Shown piece after piece: positions 48,410-57,536 of a stretch of 64,000 nt of DNA. The translations under genes and the position numbers were made by a program. Each line of letters opens with the position of its first letter. The first letter of the stretch is position 1. A model generated the notes under the pieces. That model saw only the letters and a program-made list of their open reading frames with translations. It did not search any database and had not been told where the DNA came from. The stretch comes from Mucilaginibacter sp. dw_454 (lineage in GTDB: Bacteria; Bacteroidota; Bacteroidia; Sphingobacteriales; Sphingobacteriaceae): contig NZ_JAAVVB010000007.1 in the NCBI RefSeq assembly GCF_018449775.1, positions 62,001-126,000 on the forward strand, given 5' to 3'.

Positions 48410-51400
48410 TTGAACATCCGTGATATATTAGAAAGATATAAAGCTGATGACAGGATTAAGGCGCTTGCTACGGCTCTCAACGCGTCAAAAAATCCAAGGA
48501 TACAGCTTCGTGGTTTGGTCGGATCGGGTGATGCGACCATGGCGGTAGCATTGTATTTTTTGCAGCACAAGCACATGGTGTTTGTATTGCCAGAGCGCGA
48601 AGAAGCCGGCTATTTCCAGGCCGATCTTGAAAATCTCACAGGTAAGGAGGTCCTGCTATTTCCCTCATCATACCGCAAACCCTTTGAATTTACCCAGCCC
48701 GACAGCAGCAATGTTTTAGCGCGCGCCGAGGTTTTAAATGAACTGAATCATTCCACAGAATTTGGCCAGCTGATTGTGACCTACCCCGAGGCTTTGGCCG
48801 AAAAGGTGATAGACCGTGCGTCGCTGGAAAAAAACACATTGGAGATCTCGGTCGGCAATAAGCTCAGCATAGATTTTATCAATGAATTTTTGGTCGATTA
48901 TGATTTTGACCGCGTTGATTTTGTATATGAGCCGGGCCAGTTCTCTATTCGCGGTGGTATAGTAGATATTTTCTCATTCTCGCATGAACTGCCTTACCGG
49001 GTTGAGTTTTTTGGCGATACCATTGAGTCTATTCGCACTTTTGAGATTGAAAGCCAGTTATCTGTTGAGCAGGTGAAGAGCATCACCATTGTACCCAACG
49101 TACAATCTAAGTTTCTGACTGAAAGTAATATTTCTTTGCTGGAATATATTGATGCCGATACCCAGGTTTGGATCAAGGATGTGCAGTTTACGTTCGACAT
49201 TATCCAATCGGGCTTTAAAAAGGCTACGCAATTGTGGCAAGCCTTATCTGCTGATGAAAAGAATAAAAATCCGGATTGGATAGACCCTAAGTTTGCTTTT
49301 ACTGACGAAAAATTAATTGCCGACCAGCTCCATGACTTTGCAATTGTCGAGTTTGGCAAGCAGTTTTTTTACCAAGCCGATACCGCAATAAATTTTGATT
49401 TGCGGCCGCAGCCATCTTTCAACAAAGACTTTTCGCTTCTCATTCATAATTTTAAAAATAACGAAGCCGAGAAGATCGAGAATTATATCCTGACCGATTC
49501 GGCACGCCAGGTGGAGCGCCTTTACGCCATTTTGGATGATATGGACAAAACGGTGAAATTTACACCGGTTAGCATTTCCATCCGAGAAGGTTTTATCGAT
49601 CGCGATCAGAAATTGGCTTGTTATACCGATCACCAGATCTTTGATCGCTATTATAAATACAAACTCAAAAAGGGCTATCAGCGCTCGCAGGCCATCACCC
49701 TAAAGGAACTGCGTGAACTAAAGCCCGGCGACTATGTCACCCACATCGATCATGGTATAGGCAAATATGCCGGCCTTGAAAAAGTTGAAGTAGCAGGCAA
49801 ACAGCAGGAAATGATTCGCCTCATTTATGCCGATAACGATTTGCTGTATGTCAACATCAACTCGTTAAACCGCATATCAAAATATAGTGGTAAAGAAGGC
49901 ACCGTACCCAAAATGAATAAGCTGGGTACCGATGCCTGGGACAAGCTGAAGAAAACCACAAAAAAAAAAGTTAAAGACATAGCCCGCGATCTGATCAAGC
50001 TTTATGCCTTGCGCAAAGCGCAGGAAGGTAATGCTTTTTCGCCGGACAGTTACCTTCAAACAGAACTAGAGGCATCTTTCATTTACGAAGATACCCCCGA
50101 CCAGGAAAAAGCCACCAACGATTTCAAGAAAGACATGGAATCGCCGCACCCAATGGATCGTTTGATCTGTGGTGACGTGGGTTTTGGTAAAACCGAGGTT
50201 GCCATACGGGCAGCATTTAAAGCCGTTGCTGATAGTAAGCAAGTAGCCATACTGGTGCCAACAACTATTCTGGCGGCGCAACATTATAAAACCTTTAGCG
50301 ATCGCCTGAAGGGCTTCCCTTGCAATATTGATTATGTTAATCGTTTTAAATCAAGCAAGCAGATCAAGGATACTTTAGAGAACCTGAAGAATGGTAAGGT
50401 AGATATCATCATAGGTACGCATCGACTGGTAAGCAAAGACGTGAAGTTTAAGGACCTGGGTCTGATGATCATCGACGAGGAGCAAAAATTTGGCGTTAGC
50501 ACCAAAGAAAAGCTAAAGCAAATGCGCGCAAACGTAGATACGCTAACTTTAACAGCTACGCCGATACCACGTACGCTACACTTCTCTTTAATGGGCGCGC
50601 GCGATCTTTCTATCATATCAACCCCACCGCCCAACCGCCAGCCGGTAGTTACCGAGCTGCATGTGTTTAATGATAAACTGATTAAAGACGCCGTTGCTTT
50701 TGAGCTGGAACGTGGTGGTCAGGTTTTCTTTATCCATAACCGGGTGCAGGATTTGCCGCAATTAGGCGGTATGATCCATAAGCTGGTTCCGGGTGCGCGG
50801 GTAGGTATTGCACACGGCCAGCTGGAAGGCGATGCGCTGGAAGACGTGATGTTGAAATTTGTGAATCACGAGTATGATGTACTAGTGGCTACCACAATCA
50901 TCGAAGCTGGTTTGGATATTCCTAACGCTAATACTATCATCATCAACCACGCGCACATGTTTGGCCTGAGCGATTTACACCAGATGCGCGGCCGTGTGGG
51001 CCGGAGCAATAAAAAAGCTTATTGTTACTTGTTAAGTCCGCCGCTTTCGACATTGACTAATGAAGCCCGTAAACGTTTGAGCGCTATTGAGGAGTTCAGC
51101 GATCTGGGCAGCGGTTTCAACGTAGCCATGCGCGATCTGGACATCCGCGGTAGCGGTAACTTGCTTGGTGCCGAACAAAGCGGTTTTATTGCCGAGATAG
51201 GCTTCGAGATGTATCATAAGATTTTGGATGAAGCCATTCATGAGTTGAAAGACGAAGAGTTTAAAGGCTTATTTCCCGAAGATAAACCTCGTCCATACAT
51301 CAGCTTTACCCAGATTGATACCGACCTGGAGATCTTGATCCCTAATGAATATGTGACCAGCCTTTCTGAACGATACAATTTATATTCAGATCTATCTAAA

Positions 51401-51763
51401 TTAGAAAACGAAGCCGAATTGCAAGCTTTCCAACAACAGCTGCATGACCGCTTTGGGCCTATCCCAACCCAGGTTAATGACTTGCTGAATACCATGCGTT
51501 TGCAATGGCAGGGTAAGGCTATCGGGTTTGAAAAGATTTCCTTGAAAAAGGGCGTGCTGCGAGGTTATTTCATTGCTAATCAACAGTCTGCTTATTTTGA
51601 GTCGCAGGCCTTTCGTAATGTATTAACCTTTGTACAAACTAATCCGCGCCGTACTAATTTAAAAGAAGTGAAGAATACATTACGTTTAAGTATTGATGGC
51701 GTTCAAAGCATTGATGAAGCTGTTGAATTGTTGAACGGAATGATGGCCGTAGAGGCAGTATAG
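48410..51763 (+). CDS. mfd: Transcription-repair coupling factor
   Basis: A 1117-residue Mfd. The N-terminal UvrB-like region (about 10-350) is followed by the RNA-polymerase-interacting CarD-like domain (GDYVTHIDHGIGKYAGLEK, about 440-460). The translocase has Walker A GDVGFGKTEVAIRAA, Walker B IIDEEQKFG, TATPIPRT and GRVGRSNKKAYCYL. The C-terminal TRCF domain ends in LRLSIDGVQ. It removes stalled RNA polymerase and recruits UvrA. TTG at 48410 is the only plausible start (NIRDILERYKADDRI). Confidence 0.97.
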   Translation: MNIRDILERYKADDRIKALATALNASKNPRIQLRGLVGSGDATMAVALYFLQHKHMVFVLPEREEAGYFQADLENLTGKEVLLFPSSYRKPFEFTQPDSSNVLARAEVLNELNHSTEFGQLIVTYPEALAEKVIDRASLEKNTLEISVGNKLSIDFINEFLVDYDFDRVDFVYEPGQFSIRGGIVDIFSFSHELPYRVEFFGDTIESIRTFEIESQLSVEQVKSITIVPNVQSKFLTESNISLLEYIDADTQVWIKDVQFTFDIIQSGFKKATQLWQALSADEKNKNPDWIDPKFAFTDEKLIADQLHDFAIVEFGKQFFYQADTAINFDLRPQPSFNKDFSLLIHNFKNNEAEKIENYILTDSARQVERLYAILDDMDKTVKFTPVSISIREGFIDRDQKLACYTDHQIFDRYYKYKLKKGYQRSQAITLKELRELKPGDYVTHIDHGIGKYAGLEKVEVAGKQQEMIRLIYADNDLLYVNINSLNRISKYSGKEGTVPKMNKLGTDAWDKLKKTTKKKVKDIARDLIKLYALRKAQEGNAFSPDSYLQTELEASFIYEDTPDQEKATNDFKKDMESPHPMDRLICGDVGFGKTEVAIRAAFKAVADSKQVAILVPTTILAAQHYKTFSDRLKGFPCNIDYVNRFKSSKQIKDTLENLKNGKVDIIIGTHRLVSKDVKFKDLGLMIIDEEQKFGVSTKEKLKQMRANVDTLTLTATPIPRTLHFSLMGARDLSIISTPPPNRQPVVTELHVFNDKLIKDAVAFELERGGQVFFIHNRVQDLPQLGGMIHKLVPGARVGIAHGQLEGDALEDVMLKFVNHEYDVLVATTIIEAGLDIPNANTIIINHAHMFGLSDLHQMRGRVGRSNKKAYCYLLSPPLSTLTNEARKRLSAIEEFSDLGSGFNVAMRDLDIRGSGNLLGAEQSGFIAEIGFEMYHKILDEAIHELKDEEFKGLFPEDKPRPYISFTQIDTDLEILIPNEYVTSLSERYNLYSDLSKLENEAELQAFQQQLHDRFGPIPTQVNDLLNTMRLQWQGKAIGFEKISLKKGVLRGYFIANQQSAYFESQAFRNVLTFVQTNPRRTNLKEVKNTLRLSIDGVQSIDEAVELLNGMMAVEAV

Positions 51764-51837
51764 CCATAATATCCACCTACCTATTCCTTGAAAAACAGCA
51801 ATTTACAATTGAATTATAAAATATTTTAAAAAATTTG

Positions 51838-51845
51838 TATCTTTG
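51838..51845 (+). promoter_or_regulatory. -7 element TATCTTTG for the zinc-ribbon protein gene
   Basis: Perfect match 44 bases before the ATG at 51890, in an AT-rich gap after mfd. Confidence 0.6.
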
Positions 51846-51889
51846 CCATCCGTTTATAAAAATAAATAAGTATAAATCCCGTCAAAATA

Positions 51890-52639
51890 ATGGAACAAAC
51901 CGTAGAACAAAAGCTTCAAGCGTTATACGAATTACAAACCATCCACACTAAAATTGATAAAATCCGCCAGGTAAGGGGTGAGCTTCCAATGGAAGTTGCC
52001 GACCTGGAAGATGATGTTGCCGGTTTAGAAACTCGTATACAAAAAATTAAAAGCGAGCTTGATGATCTGGAGGATGATATTGTTACCCGTAAAAACCTGA
52101 TCAAAGACGCCCAGGCTAATACAAAAAAATACGAAACTCAACTTAACGAGGTAAAAAACAACCGCGAGTATGATGCTATCTCTAAAGAGATTGAAATTCA
52201 AGGTTTAGATATACAGGTGAGCGAGAAAAAAATTCGTGAATATGGTTTTGAGATCACTTCAAAAACCCAGGTTTATGAAAAAGCGTTGGCTGATTTAGAA
52301 GCTCGTAAAAGCGACTTAGACGCTAAAAAACAAGAGTTAGGCACCATTACTGCCGAAACTGAAAAAGACGAGAACGAGTTAACTACATTAGCTGATGCTG
52401 CCGTTAAAAACATCGACGAGCGCTTATTAGTTGCTTACAACCGTTTGCGCAAAAACGCTAAAAACGGCTTAGCTGTGGTAACCATCCAACGCGATTCTTG
52501 CTCTGGTTGCTTTAACCAGATCCCGCCTCAACGTCAGTCTGATATCCGTCAACGCAAAAAAGTTATCGTTTGCGAGCATTGCGGCCGTATCCTGATAGAC
52601 GAGCAAATGGCTCTCGAAGCAGAAACTGCAAACGCTTAA
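51890..52639 (+). CDS. C4 zinc-ribbon coiled-coil protein (CT398-like)
   Basis: A 249-residue protein: a long antiparallel coiled coil (about 10-190, heptads LEDDVAGLETRIQKIKSELDDLEDDI) and a C-terminal zinc ribbon with CSGC and CEHC (DSCSGCFNQIPP; VIVCEHCGRILID). It matches the zf-RING_7 (DUF164) family, of which chlamydial CT398 binds sigma-54 and the type III apparatus. In Bacteroidota the partner is unknown. A terminator follows. Confidence 0.9.
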   Translation: MEQTVEQKLQALYELQTIHTKIDKIRQVRGELPMEVADLEDDVAGLETRIQKIKSELDDLEDDIVTRKNLIKDAQANTKKYETQLNEVKNNREYDAISKEIEIQGLDIQVSEKKIREYGFEITSKTQVYEKALADLEARKSDLDAKKQELGTITAETEKDENELTTLADAAVKNIDERLLVAYNRLRKNAKNGLAVVTIQRDSCSGCFNQIPPQRQSDIRQRKKVIVCEHCGRILIDEQMALEAETANA

Positions 52640-52658
52640 TTGCATTAAGCATTTAAAT

Positions 52659-52692
52659 AAAAAAGCGCCCCAAACAGGGCGCTTTTTTATTT
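52659..52692 (+). terminator. Terminator between zinc-ribbon gene and radical SAM gene
   Basis: AAAAAAGCGCCC / GGGCGCTTTTTT with an 8-base loop; serves both convergent genes. Confidence 0.9.
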
Positions 52693-52700
52693 AACGAGTA

Positions 52701-53771
52701 TCAAAACATACTAGTCTGCTTACCCCCCTTCGGCGCAAACAAACTATAATCATGCATCGGCATTTCCCGGTTTGACAGGAAACGATTACATGCCATTCTA
52801 AAAAGCTGATGAATGGAGTTCGCCACCGCACCCTCGCCGCTCATGCGCCGGCCAAATTCGCTGTCATTTAAATTACCGCCGTGACATTCGCGAATCATAT
52901 TCAAAACTTTGTCTGCGCGATCGGGAAAGGCTTTATGTACCCAATCGGTGAAGATCTCGCCGATGCTCCCATTTAAGCGAACAATCGTAAATCCCGCCGC
53001 TAGCGCGCCTCTGTCTGCCGCGGCTTTAATAATGTCGGGTATCTCATTGCTGTTTAACCCTGGGATAATTGGCGCGGCCATTACTCTTACCGGCACTCCT
53101 TTTTCTGACATCTTTTGTATTATCCCCAACCTTCCGGTCGCCGTCACTGTGCGCGGCTCCAGCTTTTGCCGTAACGATTCATTGAGCGACGTAATAGAAA
53201 CATTAACATGCACCAGGTTGAGTTTGGCTAGCTCAGTGATAATGTCCATATCGCGCAAAATCACATTGTTTTTGGTGATGATGCTCACCGGGTTTCGATA
53301 TTTTAAAAACACCTCCAACAAACTTCGGGTTACTTTGAGTTTACGTTCTATCGGCTGATAGCAGTCTGTATTGCCCGATAACAATATGGCCACCGGCTTA
53401 TAATTCTTTTTATTAAAGTACTTTTCCAGCAACTCCGCCGCGTTGGGTTTAACAATGAGTTTGCGTTCAAAATCCAGTCCGGCGCTAAAGCCAAAATATT
53501 CATGTGTATTGCGGGCATAACAATATATACAGCCATGCTCGCAGCCCTGGTAAGGGTTAATGGAATACATATGGCTCAAGTCGGGGCTATTTGATTCGCT
53601 GACGATCTTTTTCGGCGTCTCAATGAAAAGCTGCGTGGTGGTATTTTCCAGCAACGCTTCATCCAATCCTTCGATATGGTCGAGTACATATTTGCGTTTC
53701 AGAAACTTGTTATCGGTATTGATCTGCGCTCCACGCCCTTTAAAAAACTCCGGATTTTCCTGGTGACTCAT
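52701..53771 (-). CDS. PA0069-family radical SAM protein
   Basis: A 356-residue radical SAM protein of the PA0069 (SPL-like) family. The cluster motif is CxxxCxxC in SINPYQGCEHGCIYCYARN, followed by HEYFGFSAGLDFERKLIVK and later VHVNVSITSL and the C-terminal RMACNRFLSNREMP. The 4Fe-4S cluster and SAM would generate a 5'-deoxyadenosyl radical; related spore photoproduct lyase repairs DNA. The reaction here is unknown. Its start is four bases from a CAAATTTG, a weak leaderless candidate. Confidence 0.93.
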   Translation of the reverse strand: MSHQENPEFFKGRGAQINTDNKFLKRKYVLDHIEGLDEALLENTTTQLFIETPKKIVSESNSPDLSHMYSINPYQGCEHGCIYCYARNTHEYFGFSAGLDFERKLIVKPNAAELLEKYFNKKNYKPVAILLSGNTDCYQPIERKLKVTRSLLEVFLKYRNPVSIITKNNVILRDMDIITELAKLNLVHVNVSITSLNESLRQKLEPRTVTATGRLGIIQKMSEKGVPVRVMAAPIIPGLNSNEIPDIIKAAADRGALAAGFTIVRLNGSIGEIFTDWVHKAFPDRADKVLNMIRECHGGNLNDSEFGRRMSGEGAVANSIHQLFRMACNRFLSNREMPMHDYSLFAPKGGKQTSMF

Positions 53772-53836
53772 TCATCAAATTTGCTAATATTTTTAGCAAA
53801 CAACAAGGGTGTTTAAAAATTATTTACACAGCGGGG

Positions 53837-53894
53837 ACTCACCCGATCTACGCTTCGCTGGATCACCCTCTCTTCCGCAAACGGGAAAGAGGGT
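53837..53894 (+). repeat. ACTCACCCGATCTACG / CGCAAACGGGAAAGAGGGT repeat
   Basis: Another unit of the family at 6281, 29052, 30804 and 30941. Confidence 0.7.
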
Positions 53895-53900
53895 TGGTAG

Positions 53901-53933
53901 AGACTTACGAAGTTTTAAAAACTTCGTAAGTCT
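53901..53933. repeat. Perfect palindrome AGACTTACGAAG...CTTCGTAAGTCT
   Basis: A 33-base perfect inverted repeat (arms about 14 bases, AAAA centre) before the metallophosphoesterase gene. It may be a binding site, a terminator-like hairpin or part of the adjacent repeat. Confidence 0.7.
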
Positions 53934-53970
53934 AACACACACAAAACGTAAAATCTGCTGTTAAACCATC

Positions 53971-55047
53971 ATGCGCAAATTTTTGCAAGGCCTGCTCACT
54001 AAACCGGTAATCACACTCGCTAATAAATGGTCGTCGAGGCCAGACAAAAAGCGTGTTGATGCTGCGCTTTCGGCACTTTACCAAAACATTATGCAAAACC
54101 CCGGTAAGCGCGGGCGTATTGTAGAGTTTGACGCCGCAAAAGATAAATTCATTATCCTATCAGATCAGCATAAAGGCGCGCGCGATGGGTCAGACATCTT
54201 TGCCAAAGCAGCCAACAACTATTTAGCTGCGCTGAATTATTACAACAAAGAAAAATTCTTTTATATTAATCTCGGCGACAGCGAGGAGCTTTGGGAAAAC
54301 ATCTTCTTCACAGTTAAAAAACATAACAAGAAAACGTTCGAGGCTGAGCAGCGCTTCCTGGACCGCGATGCATTTATTAAGATCTTTGGCAATCATGATC
54401 TTTATTGGGATAATGACCCGCTGGCTATGGTGAGCCTGGCGCAAATTTATGATCAGCAGACCAAGGTTTATGAAGGGGCTGTGCTGCAAACCACTATCGG
54501 CAAAAGCAAACTGGCCATTTATTTAACCCACGGGCATCAGGGCGATTTGCAAAGCGATGGCAATTGGTTCAGTAAATGGTTTGTGTCTGATATCTGGGCG
54601 CCGTTTCAGTCTTATTTGCATATCAACCCCAACACGCCATCTAACAACGACACGCTAAAGACTGAACACAACAAAATGATGTATGAGTGGAGTGCCAAAC
54701 ACAAAAACATCATATTAATTACCGGGCATACGCACCAGCCAGTGTTTCGATCCCTTACCGAGTTGGAAGTTTTATACGAAAAGCAAAAGGCCGCTCAAGG
54801 AAAAGAAGCCGACGAGCTACAGGCCCAGATTGATAAGCTGCATTTAAAAACTTCTCGTCCGCCAGATTTTAAGGGTTACCTGGATACTTATTTTAATAGT
54901 GGTTGTTGTTGTTTTGACGATGGCGACATCACCGGCATTGAAATAGCTGAAGAACGCATCCGTTTGATTAAATGGGCATACCATGGCAAAAAGAGCGTGC
55001 GTAGGGTATTAGAAGAAGCTTGCCTGAAAGATTTGAAGCTACACTGA
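53971..55047 (+). CDS. Calcineurin-like metallophosphoesterase
   Basis: A 358-residue metallophosphoesterase: LSDQHKGARDG (metal ligands D-x-H), INLGDSEELWEN (GD), FGNHDLYW (GNHD), LTHGHQGDLQS and ITGHTHQPVF (GHTH). All five signature blocks are present. The order and length resemble a Bacteroidota group related to UDP-2,3-diacylglucosamine pyrophosphatases (LpxH-like). The charged insert (EKQKAAQGKEADELQAQIDKL) is predicted coiled coil. The substrate is uncertain. Confidence 0.88.
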   Translation: MRKFLQGLLTKPVITLANKWSSRPDKKRVDAALSALYQNIMQNPGKRGRIVEFDAAKDKFIILSDQHKGARDGSDIFAKAANNYLAALNYYNKEKFFYINLGDSEELWENIFFTVKKHNKKTFEAEQRFLDRDAFIKIFGNHDLYWDNDPLAMVSLAQIYDQQTKVYEGAVLQTTIGKSKLAIYLTHGHQGDLQSDGNWFSKWFVSDIWAPFQSYLHINPNTPSNNDTLKTEHNKMMYEWSAKHKNIILITGHTHQPVFRSLTELEVLYEKQKAAQGKEADELQAQIDKLHLKTSRPPDFKGYLDTYFNSGCCCFDDGDITGIEIAEERIRLIKWAYHGKKSVRRVLEEACLKDLKLH

Positions 55048-55096
55048 CCTATTTTGCATTTGCATTGTTTATTTTCGATGTCGATAACCTGCCTGA

Positions 55097-55720
55097 ATGA
55101 AAAAATACATCTCAAAATTCCATTATCTTACACAAGACCTTTCAAATCGCAGCCACATTGAACAAGTACAAGTAGCTTGCCAGGCCGGTGCCAATTGGGT
55201 ACAATACCGTTGTCTTACTAAAAACGAGGAGGAGTTAGTTAACGAAATAAGCCAAATAGCGGTTATTTGCGACGATTGGGGTGCCACACTAGTTGTAACT
55301 AATCACTACCATTTATTGGATAGGGTTGATGTACAAGGCGTACATATCGAAGATCTGGATGCTGATTTAATGGCCATCCGCGCAAAGATTGGCGAGGACA
55401 AAACGTTAGGCGCATCAGCAACAAACATTAAAGGTTTACAGGCGGTACAGGCATTGGGCGTGGTTGATTATTGCGGTTATGGCCCATTTGGGCACACTAC
55501 TACCAAAGTGAATGACAAACCATTATTAGGTTTTGAGGGATATCAGCAATTAGAAAAAATGATGGTTGATATACCAGTGATTGCTGTTGGCGGCATCGGC
55601 ATTAATGATGTAGAGCTATTGCTGCAAACGGGCATTTATGGAATTGCTGTATCTTCGGCAGTAAATCTTGCCCCAGATCCGGCGGCAGCCGTAAAGGAGA
55701 TTTATAAGAAAATCTATTAA
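55097..55720 (+). CDS. thiE: Thiamine phosphate synthase
   Basis: A 207-residue TIM barrel with the ThiE pattern: GANWVQYRCLTKNEEEL (QxR pyrimidine site), DRVDVQGVHIEDLDADLMAIR, TLGASATN, VDYCGYGPFGHTTTKVN and IPVIAVGGIGINDV. It couples HMP-PP and thiazole phosphate. QYRCLTK replaces the usual QLR.K; Arg and Lys are kept. No TPP riboswitch was seen upstream (49-base gap). It is followed at 2 bases by a TPK-like gene, the next step of the pathway. Confidence 0.92.
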   Translation: MKKYISKFHYLTQDLSNRSHIEQVQVACQAGANWVQYRCLTKNEEELVNEISQIAVICDDWGATLVVTNHYHLLDRVDVQGVHIEDLDADLMAIRAKIGEDKTLGASATNIKGLQAVQALGVVDYCGYGPFGHTTTKVNDKPLLGFEGYQQLEKMMVDIPVIAVGGIGINDVELLLQTGIYGIAVSSAVNLAPDPAAAVKEIYKKIY

Positions 55721-55722
55721 AT

Positions 55723-56292
55723 ATGTCATCGCACCACATCGTCAGAGAAAAACAGGAGCCTGCCCTGTTGGTGTTGAGCCTTGAAGGGTTTGATGATGAG
55801 CAATTGGGTCAATTATTAGAGTGGAGTCCAACTTTGCTGGTTACGCCGTTAGTGGCCGAACAACTAAATGCCTTTGGTATTAAAGTGGATTGGATCATTG
55901 CTGATGATATTGACAATGAACTGCAATCTGACGTTAAACTACTGCCTACCAATGGAAAACCTGAAAACATTGCCGCGATTGACCATTTGGTCGACAAGGG
56001 ATACCCTTCGGTAAATATTGTAACAGATCAATTTGATTTGGCCCAATACCAGCCTTATGTCAATAAAATCAACTTGGTTGTCTTCTATCAGCAGCAAAAA
56101 ATATATAGTGTTGAATCGGGTTTTAGCAAGTGGAAGCCTGCAGGTGAACTGATCAAGATCGTATCGCCAGCAAAAAACTTAATAACCAAAGGTTTGGAGG
56201 AAACCGGTAAAAACACTTACATTACAGTAGCCGATGGCTTTTTTAGTTTGTATTTTGATGGCGTGGCTGTGTTTATGGCAGAGAGCCTGTAA
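55723..56292 (+). CDS. Thiamine pyrophosphokinase-like protein, divergent
   Basis: A 189-residue protein aligning best with Bacteroidota thiamine pyrophosphokinases: MSSHHIVREKQEPALLVLSLE, LLEWSPTLLVTPLVAEQLNAFGIKVDWIIADDIDNELQSDV. The equivalents of the TPK metal-binding motifs are weakened: D-G-x-x-x-L reads TPLVAEQL and GDxDS reads ADDID. It is 2 bases from thiE and thus in a thiamine operon, which supports the assignment; loss of catalysis is possible. Residues 100-189 form a beta-rich C-terminus without strong motifs. Confidence 0.65.
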   Translation: MSSHHIVREKQEPALLVLSLEGFDDEQLGQLLEWSPTLLVTPLVAEQLNAFGIKVDWIIADDIDNELQSDVKLLPTNGKPENIAAIDHLVDKGYPSVNIVTDQFDLAQYQPYVNKINLVVFYQQQKIYSVESGFSKWKPAGELIKIVSPAKNLITKGLEETGKNTYITVADGFFSLYFDGVAVFMAESL

Positions 56293-56358
56293 AAGCGCTC
56301 TGCCAAACATACTTGAACAACATGGTTAAACGTTATAATATATTGATTAAACCGTTTG

Positions 56359-56366
56359 TACCTTTG
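56359..56366 (+). promoter_or_regulatory. -7 element TACCTTTG for the DUF6515 gene
   Basis: Perfect TAnnTTTG 43 bases before the ATG at 56410. Confidence 0.5.
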
Positions 56367-56409
56367 TAAGTCTAAAATTTACAACCCGCAACGGTATAAT
56401 ATAAAACAG

Positions 56410-57441
56410 ATGAAAAAGATTTATAACAACCTAATCGGAATAAGCTTGGTATCACTATTATGTGCAGGCTTAAGTATTCCGGCCTATGCACAACGCGGCA
56501 GCGATCACAGCAGTGGATCTTCGGGCAACAATGGCTCAACCCCACCTCCGGCAGCACCAGCGCCGCGCCCGGCCCCACAAGTTCAGAGGAGCAACCCACA
56601 ACCGCAGGCTCAACACGGTAGTCCACGACCTCAGCAAACGCAGCGTAGCGGCACACAAAATGCTTATCAACGTCAAGCAGCGGTAAATGCACCGGGCAGT
56701 CAGCCACGTGGTGTACAGCATCAAGCTGCGCCAGTATTTACCCGGCCAGATGCGGGTCCGCGTCGTTACCCAACTATTGGCTCTGCCAGGCCTACGTATA
56801 TTCCACGAGGTAATGGTGGTTCGTACCGTAACGGTTATCGCAGCTATCCGGGTATGCGTTTCGGACATAACTATGTGTCACCACGCCCAGGCGGGTTTTA
56901 CTTTCAAAACCGCGGCTATTACAGAACTTACTATACTCCGCAATTGGGCTTCAGGATAAACATTTTGCCTCGCGGTTATTATCCGTTTTATTTTGGGCCT
57001 GATCAATACTTTTACAGCGACGGATTATACTACCGCCAGGAAGATAACGACTACACCGTTGTTGAACCCCCAATTGGCGCAAGTATTGAAAAACTGCCTG
57101 CAAACGCACAGTCTATAGCCATTAATGGGATGCAGTACTATGAATTGAATGGTGTTTATTACCAACCGGTAACCCGCGATGACGGCACCGTAGTTTACCA
57201 GATTGCAGGTAAAGACGGCGAGTTGAATATAGACAGTGGCAGCGTTAGCGGCGCCCAGGATGATCTGCCACAAATAGGCGACCTGGTTGATACCCTTCCT
57301 GAAGGCTGCAAAATTTTAAAGCTTGCCGGCCAGAAATACTATGTATCGCAAGAAGGCTATTACTTCCAGGATGCGGTTGATACCAATGGCGACAAGGTAT
57401 TTAAAATTGTAGGTACCCCTACAGACGAACCGGGCAACTAA
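56410..57441 (+). CDS. DUF6515-type secreted protein
   Basis: A 343-residue exported protein: signal peptide (MKKIYNNLIGISLVSLLCAGLSIPAYA), a Pro/Gln/Ser-rich linker (28-130), a Tyr/Gly/Arg-rich stretch (130-190: NGYRSYPGMRFGHNYVSPRPGG) and a DUF6515-like C-terminal part. The latter has YFYSDGLYYRQEDNDYTVVEPPIG and AIAINGMQYYELNGVYYQPV-like repeats. The family is usual on Bacteroidota surfaces; function unknown. It pairs in style with the W-rich protein at 10996-12129. ATG at 56410 begins the signal. Confidence 0.8.
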   Translation: MKKIYNNLIGISLVSLLCAGLSIPAYAQRGSDHSSGSSGNNGSTPPPAAPAPRPAPQVQRSNPQPQAQHGSPRPQQTQRSGTQNAYQRQAAVNAPGSQPRGVQHQAAPVFTRPDAGPRRYPTIGSARPTYIPRGNGGSYRNGYRSYPGMRFGHNYVSPRPGGFYFQNRGYYRTYYTPQLGFRINILPRGYYPFYFGPDQYFYSDGLYYRQEDNDYTVVEPPIGASIEKLPANAQSIAINGMQYYELNGVYYQPVTRDDGTVVYQIAGKDGELNIDSGSVSGAQDDLPQIGDLVDTLPEGCKILKLAGQKYYVSQEGYYFQDAVDTNGDKVFKIVGTPTDEPGN

Positions 57442-57536
57442 GACAAAAGATGAATTATATAAAAATGAGGGCGATGGCTTAAGCTATCGCCTTTGTTATT
57501 TATAAACATTTGACAGGGCTTGGGGTTGTTTGTGAT

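Noticed and set aside
55048..55096. TPP riboswitch before thiE
   Set aside because: The gap is 49 bases and has no CUGAGA or THI-box pattern.
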